From an uncultured Campylobacter sp. (GTDB taxonomy: Bacteria > Campylobacterota > Campylobacteria > Campylobacterales > Campylobacteraceae): a DNA stretch of 64,000 nucleotides. The notes beneath the pieces were generated by a model. That model was not told where the DNA came from. It was given only the letters and a program-made list of their open reading frames with translations, and ran no database searches. Shown here piece by piece: positions 18,615 through 27,239 of the stretch (positions within the stretch are counted from its first letter, which is position 1; every line of letters starts with the position of its first letter). The position numbers and the translations under genes were made by a program. The stretch lies in assembly GCF_937980635.1 (NCBI RefSeq), contig NZ_CALJPG010000024.1, forward strand, positions 80,343 to 144,342, in the 5' to 3' direction.

Positions 18615-18900
18615 TTAAAATTCGAAGCAATTTTGCACGTTGTTTAGAACTTCGCGGTCGCAATATCCGCCGTTTTGCTCGCAAAAGTCCAAAACCGCCG
18701 CCTCATTCGGCACGCGGCGAGCTCGCAAAATCCAGTATGAGCCTATGCGTGCCGTCGCAGTCGCGATGCGCCAAGCTCTAGCCCAAGAACTCAAATAGCC
18801 CCTCAAACTCCGCCCTATTCATAGACAGGCTCTTTTCAAATGCATCTCGCTGCCACTACGCCGCTAGCTTTTTGAGTTCCTTTTTTCTAGATTTTTCCAC
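18615..18900 (-). pseudogene. Decayed DUF2695-family gene
   Basis: Read from a GTG at 18900 with a good AAAGGAG site, the frame gives EKSRKKELKKLAA, stop, WQRDAFEKSLSMNRAEFEG, then LFEFLG, stop, SLAHRDCDGTHRLILDF. After a frameshift it continues AAVLDFCEQNGGYCDREVLNN and ends in CFEF plus TAA. The order (basic N-terminus, AFEKSL, CDGT, ENGGYCDxEVL, NV) is that of DUF2695 proteins, small soluble proteins of unknown role. Two in-frame TAG codons and one frameshift mean it is no longer translated in full. One TAG could derive from CAG by a single transition. Confidence 0.7.
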
Positions 18901-19221
18901 TCTTTCTCCTTTGCTGCGCCGCCTTGCCGCACGAATATCCTTTGGGCGCATTAACCTCATACCCGTCGTCCCCCGCCCTCAATCGGGATGCAAATTTCAT
19001 CCAAACCGTGCGCTACCTCGTCTATACCGAAATAACGCTTATTAATTTTAGCAGAGCGAAATTATAGCAAAAGCAGAGCGCGAAATCGCAAATCCGATGA
19101 TTAAATTTTATCTAGAATAAAGAGCTATGTTTTCGGCTAAATTTTGCCGTACCGAGGGATAAAATTTAGCAAATTCGGATGAAATTCTATCGAGTAGATG
19201 TGTAGAATTTGACCATAATCT
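18901..19221. other. Spacer, nothing recognised
   Basis: AT-rich DNA between the pseudogene promoter and the assT terminator. No gene seen. Confidence 0.35.
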
Positions 19222-19256
19222 AAAACAAAAGCGGCCGCGCTCGAAATACGGCCGCT
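19222..19256 (-). terminator. Rho-independent terminator of assT (first copy)
   Basis: On the minus strand stem AGCGGCCG/CGGCCGCT (19249-19256 with 19230-19237) with an 11-base loop, followed by TTTTGTTTT. Located 14 bases after the stop codon. Confidence 0.8.
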
Positions 19257-19269
19257 AAATTTTAAAATT

Positions 19270-21117
19270 TTACTTCTCAAACGCCTTTTCTAGGCTAAAC
19301 GGAAACGCCTGATAGCCCATCGCGTTAGTCATTTTTATTTCGATTGACGGCTCTTTTGCGCCCCATTCAAACTCGTCGATATGCGGGCTAGGCACGCCGA
19401 CGGGGCGACCTTTGGCGATGTCAAACTGCATGCCCGCGACCGCCGAGTAAACCATCACGCTATCAAGGTCGTCTTGATACTGCGCTAGCGAAGTAACCGA
19501 GCTGTACCACTCGCTGCCGCGCTGTTTGCCGTATTCCCAGACCTGCTCGACGGTCTTAGCGTTCTCGTCGATTTTATAGACGACCGCGCGGGAGTATTTC
19601 ATACCCGCCATCGCAGGCTGCTCCATGCCGCGGGTGTCGCCGTTGTCAAAGACGGTTAGATAGACGACGCCCTTTTTAGACTTGCTATCGATTCTAAATG
19701 CCGTATGCTGCGTCCACTGCCAGTCAAATCCACCCTTCTCGCTCTCGTAGCCCGGACATTTTGAGTACTCGTCCTCGCAGACGATCTTTTTGCCGTCTTT
19801 ATCTACCGGCTGGAGCAAGTAGCCCTTAAACTGATCCTTCCAGCCTTTGTGCGCGCCCATTATCCATTTGACTTTTTTGTCGCGGCCGATCTTGATGACG
19901 GCGTCTTGGTGGCGGCTGGAGATGATGATACTATCGTCGCTTGGATCATAATCCACGCTATTTACGTGTGCCCAGTTGCGTCCGGGCCCCGAGCCCACGA
20001 TGTCGCCCCATTTTTCGTTCGTATCCATCGCGGCTAGTTCGTCCGTGCTCGCGGTGTGGCCCGCCTTGCTAGCGTCGATGTTTAAGCACACCGCGCCCTG
20101 ATCGAGAGTTTTTAGCACGATGTCGCGGTACGGATCTAAAATTTCATATAGCCTAAAATCATCCACAACGTTGCCGTCGCGATCGACCTCGACGATGACG
20201 TCGCGCACGGTGCGGACGTTTTTACCGTCGGCGCGTTTATAGTTGGCATTTGCCGCGCGCAGGAAATAGTGCCCGTTTTGCGCTACGTCCATAGAGTGCG
20301 AGAAGTCGTTGTAGCCCGCAGGCAGCTCGCGGTTAAAGATTTCGCGCCCCATTATGTCGTATTTTGCGTATCTTTGGCCATATCCCCACGTCATCGCGCC
20401 GTCGTCGTTTTGTTTAAAGCCCATCATGACGCCCGCGCTAAAGGGCTGTTTGAGGTCGTAAATTTTACTCGGCTCCAGGTACCAGCGCACTTCGCCTTTG
20501 GTGTCTAGGATGAAGTTATTGGGGCTGTAGTTCCACTCGATCGCGCCGCCTGCGGGGTTGTTCCACACGACTTTGGTGCCCTTGCCGGTTTTATTTACGA
20601 AGTTATTTACGTAGTAGAGGCGGTTAGCAAATTTAGCGCTCGGAGCCTTCACGACTTCGATTTTATCAAACAGCGCGCCCTTTTGAGACGGCATGCCCGA
20701 GCTTTCTAGATAAATCGCCGGAGCGTAAATTTTATAGGTTTCTTTTATGTGCTCGGTTTGGCCCTTGTAAATTTTATCGTACTCGACCTCGACGGTGTTT
20801 TGATAGTCTGGGTAGAGCCCAAAAACCGGGATTCCGCCGTGCGTGCGAAGGTGCTTGTCGGCGACCTTATAGCTGATAACTTGACCGCCCGGTTTTGGCA
20901 CGATGGTGACTTTCGCGTTTGCTAGCGTGTAGCCGCCGTTTTTGATGACCGCCGTTAGTGGCGCGATGTCGTATGGGTTTACGACCACTTCGCCGATCTT
21001 GCCAGGGATGCCGTAGTCGATGTGCGCACCGCTAGGTCCGCCGATAGCTAGCGCGGCCGTGCTTAGACCGCCTAAAAGCGCCACAGCTAGCGCAAATGAG
21101 GAAAGAGTTCGCTTCAT
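19270..21117 (-). CDS. assT: Periplasmic aryl-sulfate sulfotransferase AssT (copy 1)
   Basis: Transfers sulfate from one aryl sulfate ester to another phenol without PAPS, in the periplasm. 615 residues with a Sec signal peptide (cleavage near AALA, residue 24). Predicted catalytic residues by spacing to the E. coli enzyme are His274, His384, Arg402 and His471, the last being the residue expected to carry sulfate (QHTAF). Cys447 and Cys454 correspond to the disulfide that DsbL makes in uropathogenic E. coli. It is divergent from dsbL-dsbI across a 234-base shared promoter region. A second AssT lies 6 kb away. Confidence 0.93.
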   Translation of the reverse strand: MKRTLSSFALAVALLGGLSTAALAIGGPSGAHIDYGIPGKIGEVVVNPYDIAPLTAVIKNGGYTLANAKVTIVPKPGGQVISYKVADKHLRTHGGIPVFGLYPDYQNTVEVEYDKIYKGQTEHIKETYKIYAPAIYLESSGMPSQKGALFDKIEVVKAPSAKFANRLYYVNNFVNKTGKGTKVVWNNPAGGAIEWNYSPNNFILDTKGEVRWYLEPSKIYDLKQPFSAGVMMGFKQNDDGAMTWGYGQRYAKYDIMGREIFNRELPAGYNDFSHSMDVAQNGHYFLRAANANYKRADGKNVRTVRDVIVEVDRDGNVVDDFRLYEILDPYRDIVLKTLDQGAVCLNIDASKAGHTASTDELAAMDTNEKWGDIVGSGPGRNWAHVNSVDYDPSDDSIIISSRHQDAVIKIGRDKKVKWIMGAHKGWKDQFKGYLLQPVDKDGKKIVCEDEYSKCPGYESEKGGFDWQWTQHTAFRIDSKSKKGVVYLTVFDNGDTRGMEQPAMAGMKYSRAVVYKIDENAKTVEQVWEYGKQRGSEWYSSVTSLAQYQDDLDSVMVYSAVAGMQFDIAKGRPVGVPSPHIDEFEWGAKEPSIEIKMTNAMGYQAFPFSLEKAFEK

Positions 21118-21351
21118 CTTATTCTCCTTTGAATTGATTTGATACCGTAATTTTAATCAACCTCGCTAACGTAGAAATCACGCGTTTATTAAAACTTGCT
21201 TAATTATAAAAAATAATTTCAAATTTTAGCTTTTGCGCCAAAATTTAGTCGAAATTTTATAAATTTAATCTAAAATTTATCTTAGCGTGAGTTTTGCGGC
21301 GGCGAGAGAATATAAAATTAACGCAAACAAAATCATTTTAAGGAGCATTCC
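21118..21351. promoter_or_regulatory. Divergent promoter region assT / dsbL
   Basis: AT-rich 234-base spacer. On the dsbL side a TATAAAAT at 21311-21318 is a likely -10, and AAGGAG precedes the ATG. A spaced pair of TTGAT/ATCAA half sites near 21137-21163 is too far apart for a normal FNR box. The adjacent two-component system is a candidate regulator. Confidence 0.45.
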
Positions 21352-22008
21352 ATGAATCTACTTTCTAAATTTAGCAAAGGCTTTTTAGCCGTAGCGATGT
21401 TTGGCGCCCTTAGCGCAGCCGCGTTTACCGAGGGCGAGGACTACGTAAAGCTCGAAAAGCCGCTATCCGTGGAGCAAAACACTCTAGTTAAGGTCTTTAG
21501 CTACGCATGCCCGTTTTGCTACAAATACGACAAAACCGTAACGCCGAAGGTCTTAGAAAAGGTCGCGGGGCTAAAATACGTGCCGTTTCATCTAAAAACC
21601 AAAGGCGAATACGGCGAGGCGGCGAGTAAAATTTTTGCCGTCTTAGTCGTGATGGACGAGGAAAAAGGCGTGAGTCTGCTAGATAAAAACTCGCTGTTTA
21701 AAAAGGCTAAATTTGCCTACTACAAAGCCTATCACGATCAAAAGCAGCGCTGGAGCGACGGCAAGGACGAGGCTGCGTTTTTAAAGACGGGGCTTGATGC
21801 GGCGGGTATCAGCGAAGCGGACTATCAAAAAAAGCTAGAGGACCCAAAGGTCGCCGAACTGCTTAAAAAATGGGACGAGAGCTACGACGTAGCCAAGATC
21901 CAGGGCGTGCCGGCGTTTGTCGTAAACGGCAAATACCTCATAATGACGAAGTCCATCAGCTCAATCGACGGCATGGCGCAGCTAATTGAAGAGCTGCTCA
22001 AAAAATAG
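21352..22008 (+). CDS. dsbL: DsbA-family thiol oxidase DsbL
   Basis: Periplasmic oxidoreductase that introduces disulfides into AssT. 218 residues, signal peptide ending near SAAA (residue 24), active site Cys53-Pro-Phe-Cys56 and cis-Pro loop GVPAF. The CPFC dipeptide is that of E. coli DsbL, the AssT-dedicated DsbA homologue, rather than the CPHC of general DsbA. It is followed 9 bases later by dsbI and preceded by divergent assT, so partner assignment is strong. ATG with AAGGAG site. Confidence 0.9.
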   Translation: MNLLSKFSKGFLAVAMFGALSAAAFTEGEDYVKLEKPLSVEQNTLVKVFSYACPFCYKYDKTVTPKVLEKVAGLKYVPFHLKTKGEYGEAASKIFAVLVVMDEEKGVSLLDKNSLFKKAKFAYYKAYHDQKQRWSDGKDEAAFLKTGLDAAGISEADYQKKLEDPKVAELLKKWDESYDVAKIQGVPAFVVNGKYLIMTKSISSIDGMAQLIEELLKK

Positions 22009-22017
22009 GGCGCAGGC

Positions 22018-22641
22018 ATGAAATTTGCGGAAAAAATAGCGAAATTCGCAGATAGCCGTCTGCCGTGGGCGATCCTCGTAGCAGTGAGCGCGGGGCTTGT
22101 TATCCTCGCGCACTCGCTGTTTCAAAACTACGTCTATATGCCGCCTTGCGAGCAGTGCGTCTATATCCGCTTTGCCTTTTTGTGCATGGCGCTAGGAGGC
22201 CTGGTCGCGATCGTAAATCCCAAAAATTTGCTCCTCGCGGCACTTGGCTACCTGTTAGCCTTTTGGGGCGCGATTCAGGGCATAATGTATAGCGTAAAAC
22301 TCGCCAAGATCCACGACGCCGTGCATGGCGACGATCCGTTCGGCGTGCAGGGCTGCTCGACCGAGCCGCACTATCCGTTCGGCTTGCCGCTTGAGCGGTG
22401 GGCGCCCGATTGGTTTTTGCCTACTGGCGACTGCGGCTACGACAGTCCGCTGGTGCCCGAGGGCGTCACGCTAAGCGACTTTCAGAAGTATCTCGTGGAC
22501 CTTTATCAGGACGGCTGGTACCTGATCCCATCAATCAAATTTATGTCGATGGCCGACTGCACGCTCATCGGCTTTGGTGTCTGCTTCGTCGTGCTCGCCG
22601 CGATGTTCGTTTGCAAAATTTTAACCCTCAAAAAAGCTTAA
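22018..22641 (+). CDS. dsbI: DsbB-family quinone-linked oxidase DsbI
   Basis: Inner-membrane protein that reoxidises DsbL and passes electrons to quinone. 207 residues with four to five helices. Redox pairs are Cys44-Glu-Gln-Cys47 in the first periplasmic loop and Cys113 and Cys139 in the long second loop, as in DsbI. Starts 9 bases after dsbL. A perfect 24-base palindrome overlaps its stop codon and probably terminates or attenuates the dsbLI transcript before the kinase gene. Confidence 0.9.
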   Translation: MKFAEKIAKFADSRLPWAILVAVSAGLVILAHSLFQNYVYMPPCEQCVYIRFAFLCMALGGLVAIVNPKNLLLAALGYLLAFWGAIQGIMYSVKLAKIHDAVHGDDPFGVQGCSTEPHYPFGLPLERWAPDWFLPTGDCGYDSPLVPEGVTLSDFQKYLVDLYQDGWYLIPSIKFMSMADCTLIGFGVCFVVLAAMFVCKILTLKKA

Positions 22642-22666
22642 ATCGGTCTAAATTTAGACCGATTTT
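22641..22666 (+). terminator. Terminator/attenuator after dsbI
   Basis: AATCGGTCTAAA at 22641-22652 followed directly by its exact reverse complement to 22664, then TT. The 12-bp stem has no T tract beyond two bases of the following GATTTT, so read-through is possible. Confidence 0.5.
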
Positions 22667-22674
22667 GCTATACT
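22667..22674 (+). promoter_or_regulatory. Extended -10 just before the histidine kinase
   Basis: TGCTATACT-like extended -10 (TATACT at 22669-22674). The predicted start point is about 7 bases downstream, coinciding with the kinase ATG at 22681. No Shine-Dalgarno sequence precedes that ATG, which suggests a leaderless transcript. Confidence 0.4.
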
Positions 22675-22680
22675 CGCCGC

Positions 22681-24330
22681 ATGAAAGCCTTACGCGAACA
22701 TAATTTTAAAATCTACTTCATCATCATTTTCGCAAGCCTTTCCGTGGTGCTTTTGGGCGTGAAAAACTACGAGGACGCCAAGGCGCAGATCACGACGCTC
22801 GCGGATAAAAACAAGATCGCCGCTAGCGAAAATATGGTCGGGAATTTCTCGTTTTGGCTGGATGAGCGGCTGCACTCTCTGGTGCGCGCGGCTAAATTTA
22901 TGCAAAACGCAGGCGCGATACGAGACGACGAAAAGCTCGGCGGCTTCATACGGCTTTTTAAAGAAAACTCCGCGGAATTCGACGCTTTGCAGTTTTTGCG
23001 CGAGGACGGGGAGATCTTCGTGGACGGCAAGGAGCTGGGCGACAATGAAGCGATGCCAAAGAGCCTTCGCACGGGGCTTGTGTGGTTTGAAGAGACCAAA
23101 AACACACTCGCGCCCACGGTAAATTTTATGCAGCGCCATAAAACCTTGGGCGAGCCGACGCTAAATTTATGCGTGCCCGTGCTGGACGGAGGCTCGTTTG
23201 CGGGGGTGTTTTGCGGCGTGGTGAAGCTGCAAAATATACTAAAAAATATGGAAAAATTTAAACTCGCGCCCGATACCTACGCCTTTATCGTCACGCACGG
23301 CGGCGAAATTTTAACGCCGATGAAGGACGCGGCGCTAAAAAAGCAGATCGAGGATAAATTTAAAGAGCTTTTTCTACGTGACGAAGATATCACGAGCCTA
23401 AATATCGGCTCAAATTTCATCTCCGTCGCCGAGATCCCCACGCTAAACTGGTTCATCGGCGCAGGAACGGATAATGAAAAAGAGCTCGCCGCGCTGCTTA
23501 ACTCCGTACTAAAAAATGCTCTCATCCTGCTTTTTGCGTTCGCGGCGCTGGCGCTGGTGGCAAATTTCTTACATAACTTTATGTACTCAAAAATCAAAAA
23601 CCTGCAAGACGACTATGAAGCCCTGCTCAAGCACAAAGCGCGTATGAGCGAGGCAGGCGAGCTAATCAGCGGCATAAATCATCAGTTTATCCAGCCGGTA
23701 AATTCGCTAAATTTGATGATCTCAAGCCTACTTATGCTACAAAAAGACGGCAAACTAGACGCCGCCACGCTAGAGCATATGCTGCAAAAGGGGCAGGCCG
23801 CGACCGTGCTTTTAAGCGATACGATCGAGATTTTTAGAAATTTTTATAAAAGCAGCGACGCTCCGCAAAAATTTAGCGTGCAGCGCTGCATCAAAGACCT
23901 GCTAAAGCTCATGCACACCGAGCTTAGCAAGGCAAACGTCTCAGTAAGCTTGCGCGAGTTTAAAGACGAAGAGGCCACGCAGCGCATGGGCATCGTGCAG
24001 CAAATTTTACTCATCCTCATTCACAACGCTAAGGACGCGGTCGTGGAGCGATACAAAGAGCAGATCGCCAAGCGGCAGGTTTTTTTGGACGTCAAATTTG
24101 AAAACGGCATGTGCAAGATAGCCGTCACAGATTGCGGCAGCGGCGTGAGCAAGGCGGCTCGGGATAAAATTTTAACCCAGCCAAAAACTACCAAAAAGCA
24201 AGGAAGTGGCATCGGGCTGTATTTTGGCAAAAAGCTAGCAAACGAAAAGCTTTCAGGCGACATTAGGCTTCTAAGCGCGGGCGATCCGACGACGTTTGAG
24301 CTGAGCTTTGAGATAAATTTAAAGGAGTGA
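22681..24330 (+). CDS. Sensor histidine kinase with periplasmic Cache-like sensor
   Basis: 549 residues. Helix 1 (about 11-28), a periplasmic sensor of about 245 residues with Cache-like features, helix 2 (about 277-297), then the kinase core. Phospho-acceptor His334 lies in GINHQFIQP, the N box is LIHNAKDAV, and glycine-rich boxes are TDCGSGV and GSGIGLYFG. It autophosphorylates and passes phosphate to the response regulator encoded 1 base downstream. Its position after dsbL-dsbI suggests it senses a periplasmic cue such as an aryl sulfate or redox state; this is inference. No ribosome site precedes the ATG. Confidence 0.9.
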   Translation: MKALREHNFKIYFIIIFASLSVVLLGVKNYEDAKAQITTLADKNKIAASENMVGNFSFWLDERLHSLVRAAKFMQNAGAIRDDEKLGGFIRLFKENSAEFDALQFLREDGEIFVDGKELGDNEAMPKSLRTGLVWFEETKNTLAPTVNFMQRHKTLGEPTLNLCVPVLDGGSFAGVFCGVVKLQNILKNMEKFKLAPDTYAFIVTHGGEILTPMKDAALKKQIEDKFKELFLRDEDITSLNIGSNFISVAEIPTLNWFIGAGTDNEKELAALLNSVLKNALILLFAFAALALVANFLHNFMYSKIKNLQDDYEALLKHKARMSEAGELISGINHQFIQPVNSLNLMISSLLMLQKDGKLDAATLEHMLQKGQAATVLLSDTIEIFRNFYKSSDAPQKFSVQRCIKDLLKLMHTELSKANVSVSLREFKDEEATQRMGIVQQILLILIHNAKDAVVERYKEQIAKRQVFLDVKFENGMCKIAVTDCGSGVSKAARDKILTQPKTTKKQGSGIGLYFGKKLANEKLSGDIRLLSAGDPTTFELSFEINLKE

Positions 24331-24331
24331 G

Positions 24332-25018
24332 ATGCAAGAGCATTTAAAGCTGCTTAAAGACCTAACCGTCCTCATCGTCGAGGACGACGAGATCGCAAGG
24401 GAGCTGCTAATAGGCGGGCTAAAGCCCTACTGCCTAAGCGTCTGGGGCGCGGGCGACGGGCTGGAGGGGCTAGAGCGCTTTAAAAAGCTAGCCCCCGCCG
24501 TCGTCATCACCGATATCCACATGCCCGCGATGAACGGCTTTGAGATGATGAAGGAGATGATGCGCATCAAACCGGCGCAAAAATTTATCGTCTTTACCTC
24601 CTACGACACCGACGACAACCTCATTAAAAGCATTGAGCACGGCGCGGCGTCGTTTCTAAAAAAGCCCGTCGATATCGCCGCGCTTTGCCGTCTGCTCGTA
24701 GCTCTAACCTACGAAAAGGACGAAAAGCTCGTGCGTCTGGGCTCGCAAACGAGCATAAATCTCACCAAAGAAAAGATCTACAAAAACGGCGAGGAGATCT
24801 ATCTATCATTTTTGCAAAACAAGCTCTTTTGGCTCTTTGCATACAATCTAAACAAACTCGTGAGCTACGAGATGATCGAGGAGTTCGTCTATGAGGGCGA
24901 GCAAACGAGCAAGGGCGCGATACAAAACGTCGTGCTGAGGCTGAAGCGGGAGCTGGGGGTTAAATTTAAAAATATCAGCGAGAGCGGATACATAATGCTA
25001 AGCGGCGATCAAATTTAA
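24332..25018 (+). CDS. Response regulator, OmpR/PhoB-type winged helix
   Basis: 228 residues. Receiver domain (about 10-125) with acidic pocket VEDDE, phospho-acceptor Asp61 (ITDIHMP), Thr/Ser switch FTS and the KP pair at 111-112. The C-terminal winged helix (about 140-225) would bind DNA. Transcribed with the histidine kinase, with one base between them. Likely targets are the neighbouring assT, dsbL and dsbA promoters. It ends in convergent orientation with the CPHC DsbA gene. Confidence 0.92.
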   Translation: MQEHLKLLKDLTVLIVEDDEIARELLIGGLKPYCLSVWGAGDGLEGLERFKKLAPAVVITDIHMPAMNGFEMMKEMMRIKPAQKFIVFTSYDTDDNLIKSIEHGAASFLKKPVDIAALCRLLVALTYEKDEKLVRLGSQTSINLTKEKIYKNGEEIYLSFLQNKLFWLFAYNLNKLVSYEMIEEFVYEGEQTSKGAIQNVVLRLKRELGVKFKNISESGYIMLSGDQI

Positions 25019-25350
25019 CTTTGCGGCTTGGCTTTTTGCCCTATACTTCGTTGGATTTCGCTACGGGCTGCAGTCGCGTATTATATTATACGCTCCTTTG
25101 CCCTTGCTCATCCGCCTCGTCTATGACAAAAATACTTCGCCTTAACTTTTTGCACCTAAATTTCAAGTCAAATTTGTAAATTTTAGCTCAAATTTTACTC
25201 GCCGAGATCTGTGCCTTGAAAACGTAAAATTTAGTAGTTATCGTTCCGCACGACTTAGCGATAAAATTTACTGAAAGCCCCGCCGCCAAATTTAACGCGG
25301 TGCATAAAACGAAACTTGCTTTGGCGCGGCTAAATTTAACGCGACAAGAC
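25019..25350. other. Convergent spacer
   Basis: 332 bases between two convergent genes. Contains a small hairpin GCGTAT-TATATT-ATACGC at 25076-25093. Otherwise AAATTT-rich with nothing recognised. Confidence 0.4.
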
Positions 25351-26001
25351 CTATTTCGCCAGCAGCTCTTTTACCGCGGCGGCCATTTCATCGACGGAGC
25401 CGAACGAAGCCGTGTTTAAGAGATACTTGCCACTGACGACAAATGCCGGCACGCCCGAAATCACTGCGACTTCGTAGCCCGCGTCCCATTGCGCGAGCAG
25501 AGCCTGCGCCTTTTTGCTAGCAAGCGCGGCTTCGTATTCGCTCATGCTCACGCCTGCAGCATCCAACGCAGTTTTGATGAACCTTTGTTTGTCGCTACCG
25601 CCGCCGAAATCATCCTTTTTGTCGTGGATCGCTTTGTAAATCGCAAATTTCGCCTTTTTAAATTTTGACTCATCGCTTAGCAGGCTCACATCGTCTTTTT
25701 CATCAAGCACGATGAGCGCTGCAAATACACCGCTCGCCGTCTGTCCGAACACGCCTTTGGTCTTTAGGTGCCACGGCAAAAACTCCGTCCCCTCAAGCTT
25801 TTTCATCAGTTGTGGTGTGACCGTCCTGTCGAACGCATAGCAGTGCGGACACTCGTAGTTAAAAATTTTAACGACGCTGTTTTTCGGCACGTTTAGCGGC
25901 TTTTGTAGCACTTGATAATTAACTCCCACCTCTAGCGCGTTTGCACCCGAGCCAAGCAAGCAAACGGCGGCTAAAATTCTTAAAAATTTAGCGATTTTCA
26001 T
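25351..26001 (-). CDS. dsbA: DsbA-family thiol:disulfide oxidoreductase (CPHC)
   Basis: 216-residue periplasmic thioredoxin-fold protein, paralogous to the DsbL 4 kb away. Signal peptide ends near GANA (residue 22), active site is Cys51-Pro-His-Cys54 and the cis-Pro loop is again GVPAF. The CPHC motif is that of general, strongly oxidising DsbA. It may be the broad-range oxidase while DsbL serves AssT, or it may serve the second AssT. Convergent with the response regulator; the aldo/keto reductase lies upstream. Confidence 0.9.
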   Translation of the reverse strand: MKIAKFLRILAAVCLLGSGANALEVGVNYQVLQKPLNVPKNSVVKIFNYECPHCYAFDRTVTPQLMKKLEGTEFLPWHLKTKGVFGQTASGVFAALIVLDEKDDVSLLSDESKFKKAKFAIYKAIHDKKDDFGGGSDKQRFIKTALDAAGVSMSEYEAALASKKAQALLAQWDAGYEVAVISGVPAFVVSGKYLLNTASFGSVDEMAAAVKELLAK

Positions 26002-26198
26002 AAAATTCCTTTGCGGTAAATTTCAAAGATTGTATAAAATAAAGGGTAAATTTGAGATTAAAGCGGACAAAGGCAAGGCGGCTCCCACAGAAAATATATA
26101 AAATAGCAGGCTACGCCATCACGCCGCTTGAGCAAGCGGGCTAATTTATCGCCGCAAGCTCTATCTCTGATCTCGCTCAAGCTCAAATTTAATAGCAA

Positions 26199-26238
26199 GG
26201 ATTGCACGCTCGCAGCTTAATTTTAAAGCATGCAATCC
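26199..26238 (-). terminator. Possible terminator of the aldo/keto reductase gene
   Basis: Inverted repeat GGATTGCA ... TGCAATCC (8 bp) 19 bases after the stop on the minus strand. No strong T run. Confidence 0.35.
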
Positions 26239-26256
26239 GCTTTAATTTAATAAATT

Positions 26257-27111
26257 TTACTTATCAAAGGCATGGATTATCCACTTTACGCGCTCAGGAT
26301 CTGCGTGATCAAAAAATAGCGTCTTACCTGTATCAAGCGCAGCAATGGCAGCCATATCATCAGGCGCAAGCGTAAAATCAAAAATGTCGAAATTTTGCTT
26401 CATCCTCTCTATTTTTACACTCTTTGGAATGACGACGATACCACGCTGGATTAACCAGCGCAAAATAACCTGAGCCGAGCTTTTGCCATATTTTTCACCG
26501 ATACCGCTTAGCACGGCGTTTTTAAATATATCATTTTTGCCCTCGGCAAAGCTAGCCCACGATTCAAATGCTATGCCGTAATCCTCAAGCGTGCGCTTTA
26601 ATGCTTCACGCTGATAAAATGGATGGCACTCAAGCTGGTTTAAGGCAGGGATGACGCCGCTATTTTCGCACAGATCGACGATCCGATCGGCGTAGAAGTT
26701 GCTAACGCCGATAGAGCGAACAAGGCCCTCATCGCGCAAACGTTTCATCGCTCGCCATGAGCCATAAATATCGCCATATGGCTGGTGGATAAGATAAAGG
26801 TCGAGGTAGTCAAGCCCTAGCTTTTTCATCGACGCATCAAAGGCCTTTAGCGCGCGCTCCTCACCTGCGTCGCTGATCCAAAGCTTAGTAGTGATAAACA
26901 GCTCCTCGCGCTTTAACCCGCCTGCAAGAGCCGTCTTAATTGCTGCACCAACGCTTTCTTCATTGAAATACGCCTTTGCCGTATCAATGCTGCGGTAGCC
27001 GACCGAGATCGCATCCTCAACGCATCTTTGCGTCTCTTTCGGATCTACCTGAAATACGCCAAATCCCAAAACCGGCATCTTATTGCCGTCATTTAAGCTT
27101 ACAAATTCCAT
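26257..27111 (-). CDS. Aldo/keto reductase
   Basis: 284-residue NADPH-dependent carbonyl reductase (TIM barrel, cytoplasm), of the 2,5-diketo-gluconate reductase-like branch. Catalytic tetrad Asp43, Tyr48, Lys76 and His109 (motifs SIDTAKAYFNE, TTKLW, LIHQP). Cofactor-binding IPKSVKIERMKQN lies near residue 225. Substrate not predictable. It lies between the two AssT copies, possibly acquired with them. Start has an AAGGAGC site. Confidence 0.9.
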   Translation of the reverse strand: MEFVSLNDGNKMPVLGFGVFQVDPKETQRCVEDAISVGYRSIDTAKAYFNEESVGAAIKTALAGGLKREELFITTKLWISDAGEERALKAFDASMKKLGLDYLDLYLIHQPYGDIYGSWRAMKRLRDEGLVRSIGVSNFYADRIVDLCENSGVIPALNQLECHPFYQREALKRTLEDYGIAFESWASFAEGKNDIFKNAVLSGIGEKYGKSSAQVILRWLIQRGIVVIPKSVKIERMKQNFDIFDFTLAPDDMAAIAALDTGKTLFFDHADPERVKWIIHAFDK

Positions 27112-27196
27112 TTTAGCTCCTTTGCTAAAAAATTCATCTTACATAAAAATTTAAAATTTCGCGCTTAATTTGCAAAATTCTATCCACACCAAAGCA

Positions 27197-27230
27197 GTAG
27201 GTGAAATTTAAAAGCCAAATTTCAACCTAC
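27197..27230 (-). terminator. Hairpin after the second assT
   Basis: Arms GTAGGTGAAATTT (27197-27209) and 27217-27230 pair with one bulged base, loop AAAAGCC. Lies about 10 bases after the stop codon on the minus strand. Same AAATTT-containing stem design as other terminators here. Confidence 0.5.
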
Positions 27231-27239
27231 CGCGAAATT

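Noticed and set aside
21137..21163. FNR box in the assT/dsbL spacer
   Set aside because: Half sites TTGAT and ATCAA are separated by far more than four bases.
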